A stretch of 64,000 nt of DNA. Source: Heterohyrax brucei. Its lineage: Eukaryota > Chordata > Mammalia > Hyracoidea > Procaviidae. The stretch spans positions 90,833,049-90,897,048 of the forward strand of contig CM053156.1 in the NCBI GenBank assembly GCA_028571685.1, in the 5' to 3' direction. Both the position numbers and the translations under genes were made by a program. Below are positions 46,641 through 58,932 of this stretch, piece after piece (position 1 is the first letter of the stretch; every line of letters starts with the position of its first letter). The notes below the pieces were generated by a model. That model made no database searches. It had not been told where the DNA came from and saw only the letters and a program-made list of their open reading frames with translations.

Positions 46641-48710
46641 TTCAGCTCTGGGATTCTGGCTCCTGAACCCCTCCCACCTGGGCCCTGGCTTGTCTTCTCT
46701 GCAGACCCCAGGCTGGGGCTCATCCACCCCCTGGGCAGTCTGAGTGGAGCCTGCCTCCTACGTGGGAGTGGGAGCTAGAAGAGGTGACAGCCACCCTGGA
46801 TGGGGAGGAAGCATAGTGGACTTCCTCTGCCATGGTCCACCGGGCGGTGGGATGGAGCCGACTGACCCCTCCCCGCCCGAGGAGGACAGGGCACAGGTCT
46901 GGGCAGCGGCTGCCTGCAGAGAGCGCTTCTGGGGAAGTTTTCTGCATGCTCTGAACCTCCCTGGTTGGCCCGCAGCCCAGCCTCCCCCCCTCACAGCGCT
47001 CCTCTCAGAGCCCAGCAATTGCAGTTCAGAGCTGCTCGTTTCCACCCTGAAAAGAAACTCGTGTGCAGTGATGACAAGCTGGGATCACCCACGGACAGTG
47101 TGTTCTGCGCCGTAACAGGGGTGCAGGCGTGAGACCCCTGTGGAGGGAGGCCTGGTGTCTGTGGATCTGAGGCAGGTGGGCACAGGCGCTCCCAGCCAGG
47201 GGCTTCCCTGGGGCACGGCACACAGCCCAGGCTTGTAGTTGACGCCCTCTCCTCCCCCTGCTCCCCGGCCTCTCGGTGAGGACTCAGCCCTGCCAGGTGC
47301 CCACAGCCCTCACCCGTGTTCACAGGGTGACGGCAGGTGGCAGCACCCAGCTCTGCTCTGGCACAGGGTCCCGAAGCTGTCACCAGAGGAGCAGATGCCA
47401 AGCCCACGTGGGGACCTCACCGGGCACCCTGCTCAGCACAGGTGACCAGGAGGGCTCTGGACACGCCCCACTCTCTCACAATGTGCGGATGTCCCCAGTA
47501 GTGTCACGCGCCAGTCCCGCCACCTCTGCGGGTCCAGTCCAGTCACAGGCCAGCTCAGACTCAGAGAGGAGCAGTGGGCCTCATACCTGGGGTGTGGCGC
47601 AGGGGAGAAGCTGCTCAGCGTCCACAGCCACAAGGCCAGCGAGGTCATAGGGAGTCACCCTTCCCCCAGGCCAGTGCTTCAGAGTCAGAACCCAGGGGTG
47701 CCCACCGGTCCGGACAGAAATACTTCCCTGGAAGAGATATGTCCTGACGCTGGCAGCGTGAGCCCGTGGGGAAACAGGATTTTCCTCTCGTTGTCAGCGC
47801 TCGGGGATACACCAGCGCCAGGGGGGTGCTGGTCCCAGGCCCTTCTGAGTGACACCATGAAAGGGAAGGAACAGACGGGGGACGCAGGGGTGCTGTGTGA
47901 GGGTGGTCCACTGGTCAGGAAGCGCCCAGAGCTACGGCTGTGAGAGAGGAGATGGCCCCCGGGCTGCCGGGCAGAGAGCCTGGCCTTGCAGGCCCCCTGA
48001 ATGCAGACTGCCCACCTCCAGGACTCTGAGGACACCTGTCCTTCTGTGACCTCACTCAGAGGTGTGTCACAGCAGCCCAGGACACCAGAACAGTCCAGCC
48101 CGAAAGGCATGCTGCATGCTCAGGGCCATCTAGGGTGACCCAGGGTCCTGGCGTGGGGGAACGCAAGGCTTCCACACTGTGTGTTCCGAAACATGAACCT
48201 GATTCCTGCTTGTGGCCATGTGACCCCAACAACGCAGCCCTGTTCCTGTCCCAAGGGACCTCACCTCCCTGGTAACAGCAGGGGGTTCGCCCCCGTCTCC
48301 GGAATCCTGCTTCCAACTTCCACACGGCCCTGGACTCTCAGTAAGAATCACGCCCAAGCTGTCCAGCTTGGAGCAGAGGACTTTCTCTGACACCAGACTT
48401 CGGCCGAGGGGTGCGCTGAGCCCCCAAACACCAGGGCCGGATGAGGTGGCACCACGGTGACTCTCTGAGTCAAACGTGTGCCCTCAAGTTTATAAAAATG
48501 CCAACAAAAGGCTGGGACTGATGGCAGGATTGGCTCACACCTGGAGAGGGAGACCCGCTGCATCGGCTCTTACTGAGCAGTGGCCACCAGGCCAGGAGCT
48601 GTGGCCACAGGCAGGCGCTCCTTCGGAGCTGCGGACCACCGCTGAGGCTGCCGTGAGGTCGCACCCTCACCAGGCCTCGGTTTCCCGGCCTGTGGCGTCA
48701 AGTATGCTGT
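46641..48710. other. Intron 1 DNA without recognised features
   Basis: About 2 kb of GC-rich unique-looking sequence. Overlapping frames on both strands show no coding signature, and no repeat is recognised. Confidence 0.4.
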
Positions 48711-48714
48711 CACC

Positions 48715-49085
48715 GTTGTTAGCAGTCAGCTGTCAGTGAGCCAGCTCCGACCTGTGGCACCGGCCACACGGCAGAGCGAAGCGTTGCCAAGCCCCGAGCT
48801 CTCGTTAGGGTCCCCGCTGTGTTGGGCCCTTGGCCGCGCCCGTTGCGTCAGCTCAGGTGGCAGAAGGCTGCCCTCTGCCGGGTTGCTCTTTCCCTGTGAC
48901 GCGTCCGGGGTGAGGCCAAGTCTCACTGTCCTCCCTACGAAGGAGCATCCTGCTTGTGTGTCTTCTAGGACTGACTGGTCCGTTCTTTTGGAAGTCCAGA
49001 GTGTAGATTCCAGTTTCTTGTCCAGCATTCCAGCTCAAATCCATCAATTCTTCTGCCTTCCGTTTTCCTTGTCCAGCCACCAGTC
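48715..49085 (-). mobile_element. RTE LINE 3' end
   Basis: It begins with a reversed tail ('ttgttagcagtcagctgtca', 'gtgagccagctccgacctgt') and continues to 'aaggagcatcctgcttgtgt', 'gactggtccgttcttttgga' and 'catcaattcttctgccttcc'. These are successive landmarks of the RTE 3' region in reverse. Confidence 0.75.
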
Positions 49086-50689
49086 CTTCCCCTCAGACCC
49101 TAACAATGACCATTACCACCTTAGTGCAGACACAGGGGCCGGGCTGTGGTCAGATCCCCTCTCCTCTCAGGGCTCCGCAGTGCTGCCTGTCAGTTTCAAA
49201 GCTGTTTAAATCACTGGTTGCTGCTTAGCCAGCGTCCCACTGATCTGAGAACTCTAATGAGATTTTAGCCTCCAGATACTTGAAAACATGGCAGACAGGC
49301 CTCAGCCCACATCCCCTGCCGGCCCGCTGCAGTGCCAGACCCTCCAACGCATCTCTGAAAGTTGCCAGCGAGACTAGAAAGCCACTTGCACCCCAGTTGC
49401 TACACTCGGGAAGGCTAATGAGGTCATCCTGCTGCAGCAGAGGGCTCTCAGCCAAGACCACCCCAAGACCCCTGAGTTATCGACACAGTGGGGCTGCATG
49501 TGGGGGAACACTTCCCAAGGGCACAAGGGGCTTCTCATCGTCCCCCTACCTTGTCGTCTCGCCACTGGCCAGGTGGAGGAGGAGAATGCAGGGAAGGCCG
49601 TTTCCTAATCTGACTGAGGCCCTCCAGGCCTCGTAGGCGGGCTCCAGTTGGCAGGTTAGTGCCAGCCCTGCAGCTTGGCCAGAAGCAGACAGGCTGTAGG
49701 TTCTGAAGAGTTCTGTTTACCAAGTTGAGCTCAAACAAAGGCACCCAATTCCTGCAAACCAGGTAAAAGTGCCTCCTGTCACCTACAGGGCCGTACAGGC
49801 AGAAATGGAGAGGGTCTGAAGACCCCCAGGCAGCTAGAAGTGTCCCCAACAGGGCCCCTGCCTCCAGCTGGCTTGGGCTCCCTTCACAGTGTCTCATTGG
49901 TGGGTGTCTGTCCCACCGCTGCTTCCCTCCCCTGGTGCCTGCCCCCCACCAATGCCAGCTCCCCACCAGTTCTTGCCCTTACTAACACTTGCCCCCACCA
50001 GTGGCCCCCATCAATACCTGACCCCCACCACTGTCTGTCCTTCCATGTGCTCCTGAGCTCTCTCCAAGGTGCTGAGTGGCCCAGGCTCCCTGAGGCTCAG
50101 GCGTCTTCCTGTCTCTGACGCTCTGGTGACTCTTGTCCAACCTTTCCCAAAAATTCCAAACTGGAGGAAGACAACAGGGACCAAGGTGGAGAAGGAGTCA
50201 CAGAAAGGGGAGAGAAGTGGACAGAGGCTGCTGCGAAGTCTCAGCCCCTGAGACAGTGCTGACGAGCCATAGCCTTCGAAATAGGAAGTGTTTTCAAAAC
50301 TTTGCACCCTCCCGGAGAACTGTGCCCTGGGGGTGGGCACCATGCATAGCACAGCTTCTCTGGTGAGTGCCGGACCCCGTGCCCTCCTCTGGCTCCTGTC
50401 GGCACTCAGTAAACACACACGTGTGCACCGGGGACTCTTCCCCACTGTGGGCGGCCGAGTGGTGGGAAGCGTGGGAGCTCGGGGCAGGCCGCCTGGGTTT
50501 GGGGCCGTTCTCTTGTCAGGGCTTGGTTTTCTCACCTACAAAGTAAGGAAAGAACAGTTTCTACCCATAAATTTAACATGAGTGTGCAGCCAGACGATAC
50601 CTGCATGCACTGAGGCCTGGTGGTGGCTCTTGGAAAGCGCCGTGACAGTCAGCTCTAGAGTGGGACATCAGTGGATGACATCACTGCTG

Positions 50690-50950
50690 TCTGCTCGGCT
50701 CTGCATCACAGGGACCTCAGGAAGAACAGAGAAAACGCCGCCGGTCCAGAACCATCTCCGCGACCTTCGGCTCCTGCGTCCCGCACCGTCTCTGTGACTT
50801 TCGGCGTCTGGGAGCCAGTGGTTGTCAGCCCGTCTTGTCAGGGTTTCCTTGTTTTCGCTGATCCTCTGTTTGACCAGCCGTGGCGTCCTTCTCCAGTGGT
50901 GGGTCCTTTCTGATGGCCAGTCCAAAGGGAGCCAGCCGTCCTTGCTCCCC
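50690..50950 (-). mobile_element. RTE LINE 3' end fragment
   Basis: Reverse-orientation landmarks: 'ttgtcagggtttccttgttt', 'cgctgatcctctgtttgacc' and 'gtccttctccagtggtgggt', followed by 'cctttctgatggccagtcca'. Diverged and truncated. Confidence 0.65.
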
Positions 50951-51289
50951 ACGAACAGAGAACGTCAGCTAGGAAGATGGAGGGACTGAAAACACTGTTT
51001 CTTACACTGAGCAAAAATCTTCCTATCGGAGCTCCCTAGTGGTCGGCTGCTTTGTGAAGGGCTGACGTGTTGCTGGGCACAGCCTGGTCTGAAGCCACAC
51101 ACGGCTCATCTAACCAGTCACGACCCACAGATGGTAAGATGGCCCGCACACCCTCCTGGTTAAGTACCCCTCCTGTTCTCTGGTCCTCGGGAGGCCCCTC
51201 TCTTCCAGGATCAGCCTCTCCCACAGAATCAGGGAGCAGCTCAGAAAGAGGACCATCCCCAGGAGGTGCAAGGATCTGGGCCACACTCA

Positions 51290-51587
51290 GCACATGCTTG
51301 AGGGCGCACACCCAGGAGCACACACAGCACACACTCAGGGCCACACACTGAGCATGCACTTGGTAGCAGATGCTCAAGAACACACACTCAGGAACATACT
51401 GTCAGTTGCACACACTGCACACACTCAAGAGTGCACACCCAACACAGGCTCAGGCACATACACTCAGGAGCACATGCAGCATAGGCAAGCACACACTCGG
51501 GGGCACACACTCTGGCACATACTCAGGAGCCTACCCTACCTCGCACACACAGCACACATTTGGAGTGCACATTCAGAAGCTTGCCCT
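51290..51587. repeat. Imperfect CACACTCAGGAGCA-type repeat
   Basis: Units of roughly 10-20 bp such as 'cacacactcaggagcacaca' are reiterated with much variation over about 300 bp, immediately before the 68-bp array. Confidence 0.75.
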
Positions 51588-52131
51588 GCACTCACAGGTC
51601 AGGGAGGCGTGAGGGCCTGGGCCACGCGGGTGGTCTGGTGGTCAGTGCTGAGCCTGCACTCACAGGTCAGGGAGGCGTGAGGGCCTGGGCCACGCGGGCA
51701 GCCTGGTGGTCAGTGCTGAGCCTGCACTCACAGGTCAGGGAGGCGTGAGGGCCTGGGCCACGCGGGCAGCCTGGTGGTCAGTGCTGAGCCTGCACTCACA
51801 GGTCAGGGAGGCGTGAGGGCCTGGGCCACGCAGGCGGCCTGGTGGTCAGTGCTGAGCCTGCACTCACAGGTCAGGGAGGCGTGAGGGCCTGGGCCACGCA
51901 GGCGGCCTGGTGGTCAGTGCTGAGCCTGCACTCGCAGTTCAGGGAGGCGTGAGGGCCTGGGCCACGCAGGCGGCCTGGTGGTCAGTGCTCAGCCTGCACT
52001 CACAGGTCAGGGAGGCGTGTGGGCCTGGGCCCCACGGGCAGCCTGGTGGTCAGTGCTGAGCCTGCACTCACAGGTCAGGGAGGCGTGAGGGCCTGGGCCA
52101 CGCGGGCTGCCTGGTGGTCAGTGCTGAGCCT
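51588..52131. repeat. 68-bp minisatellite, eight copies
   Basis: The unit begins 'gcactcacaggtcagggagg' and contains 'cgtgagggcctgggccacgc'. Starts at 51588, 51656, 51724 and so on to 52064 give an exact 68-bp period, so eight units span 544 bp with few substitutions and no length change. It is therefore young or homogenised. The unit is not a multiple of three, so frames shift between copies. Confidence 0.95.
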
Positions 52132-53382
52132 CAGTGCAGCGTGCCCTCACTTTGGTCACTCTTGTCTTCTGGACTCTTGCCTGCGGAGGGTCATGCCTTT
52201 CTCTGCAGGGCAGGAAGCCCACCCTGTGGCATCTGTTTCCGGCAGCAGCATTCACGCACACACCAGCTGCTCACGAGATACTTGACGAGGGGTGGCCGAG
52301 GCCAAGCAGGGGGACAGACGGACAGCACACACTCTGAGGCCGGTCACCGGCCCAGCCCTCCAGGACAGACTCCATCTGGCAGTTTCCTTACAGCTGAGTC
52401 ACCGCTGGTCTTCCTGGATACCCCTTTGCAGAAGAACCCCAGCAGCTCACGTGTCCCCAGGGTTGGCCTCCCCGGGGCCTGCTGCCCTTTGGTCTCAGCT
52501 CCCACAGCCCGGCTCCTCCATCTTCCCTGTGATAGGAGCTGGCCAGGGTGCCCCGACAGGCTTCACTCCTGAGAGCCTGGGGCTGTCAGCCCTGCTCTGG
52601 AATGAGGGGAGCAGACCCCTAGTGACCAGGGCCCTAGCGCCTCCCAGGGCACGTTCAGGGCAGGCACTGAGGCACCCTTGTCAGTCCAGCTGGCCCTTCT
52701 GTGCGTCTGTCCCTTCCTGAGGCTCAGAGCAGGTGAGCACTCATCCTGAGGGGTGAGAGGACCCACTCTCTGGGGCCTCAGAGCGTCTGTTGTGGTGGTT
52801 GTGGGCTTTGCCCAGAGCTGCACAGTGTGATGGCTGCACAGTGTGGGTGATACCGCTGACTCAGACACACGAAAACTGTTGAATAGAAAAGTGTCAATGT
52901 TTTTACACTCATAAAAAAAGACCTACTCTGAGGCACCCCATGAACCCAGCCATCTCTCCTGGGGCCTCAGACACCCCCGTGAACCCAGCCACCTCAGCTC
53001 GCGCTGGCCCTTTGGTTAGGTTTCTGTCCAGGCTGCTCTGGTTGTGGGACAGAGAGGACGACGCACTGTCCCCTGACTGTCGGCCTGATGGCGAGCACCC
53101 CACCCAGCCTTCCTCTGTCGCTCGCTCCTCATCTCGGGCCACCCCCCAACTCATGCTCACGCAGGTGGCTCAGTGCCCCGTGATGCAGATGGCAGGTGAT
53201 GGAGTTTTTCCAAAGTTCTGCTTTTCTAAGTCAGGCTGTGCTGGATCTCAGTGGCATATGGCACCCCTGGAATTAATGGCCTCATGACCCTGGCCTCCCA
53301 GAGAAGGGAGGCAGGGGGCTGAGGGAGACCCTTAGTTTGCTCTGTTTCAGCATCTGCTGGGACCACTGGGGTCTGGCTGACC

Positions 53383-53487
53383 CAGTTTTTACGGTCAGGT
53401 GCCATCACCCTACAGGACAGAGCAGAACTGCCCCATGGGGCTTCCAAGGAGCAGCTGTTGGGTTTGAACAGCAGCAGGCCCCGAGAA
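53383..53487 (-). mobile_element. AfroSINE fragment
   Basis: In reverse: 'ggtcaggtgccatcacccta', 'cagagcagaactgccccatg', 'gggcttccaaggagcagctg'. The head is partly retained ('gggtttgaacagcagc'). Confidence 0.7.
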
Positions 53488-53774
53488 GGCGGGCCCTGGG
53501 CTTGGGCCTGGTGGGGGCTGGTGGTCAGCTCCAGGGGGTGGTCTCCTACCAGGCCAGCCAGGTGGGCCTCTGAAGGCCTGTAGGTGGTGGGACCGGGAGC
53601 ATCTCCTCCACGTCGTCCATCAGCGACAAGCAGAGGAGCAGCTGCTGGAACCGTGGGGTTTTGCAAACATCCTGAGAAATATTTCACATCTTCCCGCTCC
53701 AAATCCATGCAAGTCCAGGGCTGTTTCTTTATCTAAACATGGCGGGATTAAGTGTCGAGAAAAAGCCCAGGTAC

Positions 53775-53985
53775 CAACAGAGCAGAGCCCTGGTAGCACA
53801 GTGGTTGCAGTGCTCAGCTTCTGACCAAGAAGCCCGTGTGTGGACTCAGCAGCTGCTCTGCAGGACGGAGACATGCTGCCTTCTCCCCGGGATTTATGGC
53901 CTTGGGGACAGGGCAGCTCCACTCCGTCCTCCAGGGCCACTGTGGTCAGGACTGACTCCACGGCCATGGGCTGAGTTCTGTTTCT
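53775..53985 (+). mobile_element. AfroSINE
   Basis: The head 'agagccctggtagcacagtg' with A-box-like sequence is followed by 'ctgaccaagaagcccgtgtg' and 'actcagcagctgctctgcag', then a longer middle, and a tail resembling 'ggtcaggactgactccacgg'. Slightly longer than usual because of an internal insertion. Confidence 0.7.
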
Positions 53986-54589
53986 ACCAAACACAGGACT
54001 GCTGGTTGACCCGGGGCTCTGAGTGTCTGAGGAAGAGAGAGGATGGGCGCCAGCTGGAGGGTCAGGGTAGAGAGCAGATTGTTCACTGTCACACGGGGAC
54101 AGCAGCAAGTTCTGGGGACGCCTCCCAGCATCCTGTCCCACCTCCCCCTGCCCTCTACCCTGCCTTTTTGGAAGCCCCCAGCCTCATGAGGATGGAGACA
54201 CCCCATGAGGACGGTGTCCCCTGCCTCTGGAACCCCCAAGTGCCCCCTCCTTCACTCAGCTCAGCTCCCAGGAGGCCCTCCCCTTGCCAGCTGCTCCTAG
54301 CCTCACCCCTCCTTCATCCTTCCACTCTCACACTCCACCTCCTTCCTTCCCTAGAAGTGCAGGTGCCCAGAAAGCAGAGCACGAGCCCTGGGCTTGTCTC
54401 AGTCCTGCCTCCCCCTGCAGCCCCCAGAGCTCGCTTTGCAGCTTCCTGGGCTAAGCCCTCCCCACTTTGCCTTCTGCCTGCCCCCCGAGTTAATCCTGGG
54501 GACTTTTCAGTATGAACTCTGTTATAAAAAAGAAAGCAGGTATTAAAAAGCATCTATTTCACCTTGAGGACCAAGGTGCTGCTGACCCA

Positions 54590-54975
54590 AGCTATAGTGT
54601 ATCTTCTCTCCTCACCTCCTGTGCATCCAAAAGCTGGACAGTGAGTACAGGACAGAAGAACTGAGGGCTTTGAATCACAGTGCTGGCGGAGAATACTGAA
54701 TACGCCGTGGGCTGCGAGCCGAGCAGAGAAATGTGTCCTGGAAGAAGCACGCCAGAGCGCTCCTTAGATGCAAGGGTGGGCGGACACGTCTCACACACTT
54801 CCACTGTGCTATCAGGAGGGTTCAGTCCCTGGAGAAAGACTTCACACCTGGTGAAGGAGAGTCAGCAAAACAGAGGAAGACCCTCAGCGAGAGGGAGTGG
54901 CGCAGTGGCCGCAACGACGGGCCTGAGCGTGACAGCAAGGGTTGGGACAAGCGGCGTCTTGTTCCGTTGTACGTA
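54590..54975 (+). mobile_element. RTE LINE 3' end, truncated by a mariner-derived element
   Basis: It contains 'tccaaaagctggacagtgag' (SWT block), 'tgctggcggagaatactgaa', 'cagtccctggagaaagactt', 'cagaggaagaccctcagcga' and 'gcgtcttgttccgttgtacg'. Similarity stops at 54975, exactly where the palindromic element begins. Confidence 0.82.
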
Positions 54976-55523
54976 AGGGATCCGACAAGTCTGCAAACTC
55001 AGTTGTTCTAAGTGCTACATACCTCATCACTGAATGTCACTTAGAATCACCTTCAAAGGACCCCCCTTGGGAAGCTATGCACCAACGCCAGCAGCTAGTT
55101 CACTGCTAAGCAATTTTGGAACACCTTCTAGAATGGCCACCACACAGTGGCAAGGTGGCAAGTTTGTGAACTTCATTGTCTAGCTGTCTGTGAGGGACTT
55201 GTGAGCCACTAAACAAATCACGGTATGGGAACACCGTCCCTACTCCCCTCATCTGGCCCCAGTGGCTTTTTTCTTCACCTGAAGACACAGGAAACATTGA
55301 AAGGAAGACAGTCTGATGACATTCAGGAGGGTAATACGGCAACAAGTTTGGTGGCCATGCCAGAAAAAGAGTTCCGGAACAGCTTTGGGGGATAGACGAG
55401 GTGCTGGCATCAGTGCGTAGCTTCCCTGGGGGAATCCTTTCACGATGACCACGCTGATCTTCAGCAGCGAGGCATGGAGCGCCTTTTCTAGCACGAGTTT
55501 GCAAACTTAATTGGCAGACCTGT
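54976..55523 (+). mobile_element. Palindromic mariner-derived element, copy B
   Basis: 548 bp between TA dinucleotides (54974-54975 and 55524-55525). The left arm (54976 to about 55140) is the inverse of the right arm (about 55350-55523); 'gggaagctatgcaccaacgc' pairs with the right-arm 'gcatcagtgcgtagcttccc'. The centre on the plus strand reads 'YSPHLAPVAFFLHLK', so the catalytic Asp has become His. It interrupts the RTE 3' end. Confidence 0.8.
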
Positions 55524-55539
55524 TATTGTTTTACAACAC

Positions 55540-55812
55540 TGCTTAACAACCCACCACATGTCAGCGCTCCCCCTTCTCCACCTTGGTTGCCCTGTACCCT
55601 GTACCTGCTTGCCTTTTGGTCCTTGCCCTCGGCTGGTGTGCCTCTTTAGTCTGGTATTGTTTTATGGGTCTCTCCAGTCTTTGGCTGAAGGGTGAGCCTC
55701 AGGAGTGACTTCATTGCTGAGCTGAAAGGGTGTCTATGGGCCATACTCTCAGGGTTTTTTAAGTCTCTACCAGGCCAGTAAGTAACATCTCTCTCTCTCT
55801 TTTTTTTAACAT
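55540..55812 (-). mobile_element. L1 3' UTR fragment (afrotherian type)
   Basis: 'tgcttgccttttggtccttg', 'ctcggctggtgtgcctcttt', 'tttggctgaagggtgagcct' and 'tcaggagtgacttcattgct' follow the internal part of the elephant-type L1 3' UTR in reverse. It ends at a CT/T-rich run (55785-55808). Confidence 0.6.
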
Positions 55813-55814
55813 GG

Positions 55815-56045
55815 AGGATCGTATCTCCTCATACGGTAGGCTAAGGGTCCAAATTCAGGACATCAGTTCTGGGGGAAGCCTTGCTCTATTGGCTCTGGAA
55901 GAAGGTCCTTGTTGTCCATCTTCCCCGGACTGGGTAAGGCACAGAGACCCTGAGTCCAAAGGACACGTTCTGCTCCTGGCCCCGCGTCTCTCCTGACAGT
56001 GTGAGGTCCTCCCCAGACTTTTCTGCTGAATTAGGATTTTTCCAC
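55815..56045 (-). mobile_element. MLT1/MaLR-like LTR fragment
   Basis: 'gtccaaattcaggacatcag', 'ggctctggaagaaggtcctt' and 'gaccctgagtccaaaggaca' match the first half of the LTR family at 29588 and 33245. Confidence 0.5.
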
Positions 56046-56171
56046 CCTGGGCTGCGATCACTGAGGGAGCAGATGGCCAGGGTTTTCTCCTAGGGGGCCA
56101 CAGGATGGGTTCAGACCACCAGCCTTCGGGTGGGCAGTCACACAACCTGTTTGCTGTGGACACTGAGCTAA

Positions 56172-56262
56172 CTGTCGTGTTACCCTTGTCTTAGAACGAG
56201 GAAGCTGAGGCTGGGAGGCAGTTGTGGATCTGCTGTGGGTCATGCGGCCAGCGAGCGGACAG
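56172..56262 (-). mobile_element. MIR fragment
   Basis: 'gtgttacccttgtcttagaa', 'cgaggaagctgaggctggga' and 'ggtcatgcggccagcgag' correspond to the MIR core read in reverse (dagaaactgaggct...gtcac..ggc). Confidence 0.6.
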
Positions 56263-56489
56263 GCATGTCCCCTGAGGCATCTGTGACTCTGTGGGGCCCT
56301 GCCTGCTCTGTGAGGTCATAGCTCAGGTGCAGAGCTGTAATGCACAGGGTCCTTCCTAGGGGCGGAGGACTTAAAGCCAGGCAGCAGGACTCCCTGCGGA
56401 GGCCCCCGCAGCCTGGAGGATGGCATCCTTGGCCAGGACCCTCAGCTTAGACACCTTGATAGCCCACAGTCCTGCAAGCAGAGGGCTTC

Positions 56490-56943
56490 TGTCTCAGCCA
56501 TCTAGTGCTGCTGTCACAGAAACACCACAGAAGTTTGTTCTCTCAGTCTAGGAGGCCACAAGCCCAAACCGAGAGTGTCGGCTCCAGGGAAAGGTGCTCT
56601 CTGAGCTCTGGAGCAGTCTTCCCCTGGCCTGGAAAGTTCTCTTTTCAGAAGCCTTGGGTCTGAAGGACGCCCTCCGCTCCCTGTGCTGCGTTCTTTCTGG
56701 TGTGAGGCCCCCATCTCCCTCCTCACTTCTCTCTTTCGTATCTCAAGAGCTGGTTTAAGGCACAACCTCACGGACCTCATCAGTGAAACTGTCCCTGATT
56801 AATCTCATTAAACACTGTAGTGACAGGACTCGCAGCAAATCATGTCAGCTGACAAAGGTGGACGACACACAACGCTGTGAGTCGTGGCCCAGCCAAATTG
56901 ATACACATATTTTGGGGGGACACACTTTAATCCCTGACAGCTT
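56490..56943 (-). mobile_element. MLT1/MaLR-like LTR
   Basis: 'tagtgctgctgtcacagaaa' opens the element, followed by 'cagtctaggaggccacaagc' and 'ctggagcagtcttcccctgg'. It ends 'tttggggggacacactttaa' and 'tccctgacag'. About 450 bp, the longest copy of this family here. Confidence 0.6.
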
Positions 56944-58855
56944 CCCACTCACAGATCGGCCTCTGGGCCTGTGGACAGGCCAGCCACCCAGAACTACCCG
57001 GTTGGCTCCAGGTCGGGGTACCCCCAACTCAGCACTGTTCCCCAACAGGCCCATGGGCCCCGGGGTTTGCGGTCATGAGATGAAGGCAGCAGCAATCAAC
57101 AGCCAAGGAGCATTCTGGGGCAGTGAGCACAGGGCCAGCGCCTCCACCCAGGCTGAGCCCCTCGCTCCGGAGGGAGGGGCTTCTAGCATGCCCTGCTGGG
57201 TGGGCATGAGGCTCAGAGCTCCCCCCACAGTGAGGAAACACGTCCCAGGGTGTACAGGTATGGACGGGACAGCTGGGTGTGTCCTGAGCGCAGGTGGCAG
57301 GCACAGGGATAGGAGAGCCGTGTTGGATGCAGACTGAGCCCAGGTCATGGCAGGGGTTCTCCAGCCTTGCCACCACTCTGGAGCCTCCTGGGGAGCACAC
57401 AGTCGTCAGGGGAGTCCCTCAGTGTGCTCTAAGCACTCTGTGTGCTGGACACTGAGGACACAGAGGTCACCAGGCAGGCGTAGGCCTGCCCGTGGCGGCT
57501 GAGCACCTGGTGAACAGGGAAGCAAACAGCTGAAAGAACCAGAAGGAAGTGCTCTGATGGAGAGGGGATGGCGGCCGGGGACCCCAAGGAGGGGCCACCA
57601 GCACGTGGGAGGACCCCCAGGGAGGCTGGCGGGAACAATAGCACCTCCAGAGGTCACGGCCTGGCGAAGGCACAGCCATACAAGAGGCTAGACAGGTCTG
57701 AGGTCAGCATGTGGCTTGTGCGGCTGAGGTGGTGAGCTGGGGGCCGGGGGCAGCTGGGGCCCCCGAGGCCCCCAGGCTCGGACAGCTGGGCCTAGGAGGC
57801 GATTGGCAGGGAGGGAGACTGGCTCCTGGGATGCCCGCCTGGGGCAGCAGAGACACGGAGTCCCTGGACCCCACCCTCAAGGCACCAGGCCCCACTCCTC
57901 GGGTCACCAGGCCCCACCGCTTGGGTCACCAGACCCTGACCCCACCAGCCCCAGTCCCCTTCCCCCCAGAATACAGCCTGGTTGGGACTCAGAAGACAGG
58001 CCCTGTGAGAAGCCTGGCTGCCCCCCACCAGGCCCCCAGAGGTAGCTATTTTCGCTGCCTGTGCTTAAGAGAAGTGTGGTATTTTAAATGTTTTGACATT
58101 TAAAATCTGTGTTGGATACATTTGTTCTGTTTAGATTACACTGTCTGGAGTGACTCACAGGAAATGGTTCAGTCTCCCGAGGCTGGGCCTGGTGGCCTCA
58201 GGACCTAGCACCTTCCTGGTTGTGGAGCAGGATTGCTGGCCTGCCCTGGTGCACGACAGCACTCTGTGGTCCTGCAGCAGATGGCCCCCAAATACAGACA
58301 GCAGCCCAGACCAGCAGGGGGGACAGGGCAGGCCCCCAGACCCCAAGCTGCCTGAGAGGGCAGGCAAAGTTGTGCCCAGGGTCAGTCTCCGGCAGAGCAA
58401 TTGGTACAGAGGCCAGCGGCACAGCACACAGCTCTTCCCCATGTTTGTCCCCTTATCTGTGTGGTGACGCTGAGTGGGACCTGAAGGGAGCGCAGGCCAT
58501 CAAGCCCCAGAGGCTGCCAAGCAATCCTGCACAGTGGCTGTGACAGGGGCTCCCACCCTCAGAGTCGCCATTGCCCCAGCCAGGACCTTCAGGGGCCTGG
58601 CCCAGCCAGGACCCCAGGAGGAGGGCAGACAGACGGATGGATGCCCGGAGCCCCAGGACAGAGCCCACTGACCTTCTGCTTCCAGAAACCTCTGGTCACG
58701 CCACCTCCAGGAACGCCCTGGTTCTCTGCGCTGACTGCCCACGGATTGAGGGGCCCCAGTCCCCAATCCCCTGTCCTGCTGTGATCTGTGTGAGCCACGA
58801 ATGACTCCCTTCCTGCTGGAAGGAAGAAGGCGGGGTCTGTGCCTTGCACCTCTGG
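56944..58855. other. Intron 1 DNA without recognised genes
   Basis: GC-rich, unique-looking. One notable palindrome at 58081-58106 has a perfect 10-bp stem ('attttaaatg'/'catttaaaat') around a 6-base loop, in an otherwise AT-rich island at 58050-58140. No coding region or clear transposon. Confidence 0.4.
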
Positions 58856-58859
58856 GTGG

Positions 58860-58932
58860 GCTCAGGACAGGTTATGGAGCCTCTGTGCCTCAGTTTCCCC
58901 ATCTGTTGAAGGGAAACACTGTTGTCCACTTT
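58860..58932 (+). mobile_element. MIR fragment
   Basis: 'gttatggagcctctgtgcct' followed by 'cagtttccccatctgttgaa' is a clear MIR core. Confidence 0.7.

Noticed and set aside
51588..52131. Possible CRISPR-like array (regular direct repeats)
   Set aside because: Units are contiguous with no unique spacers, and the DNA is mammalian. It is a minisatellite.
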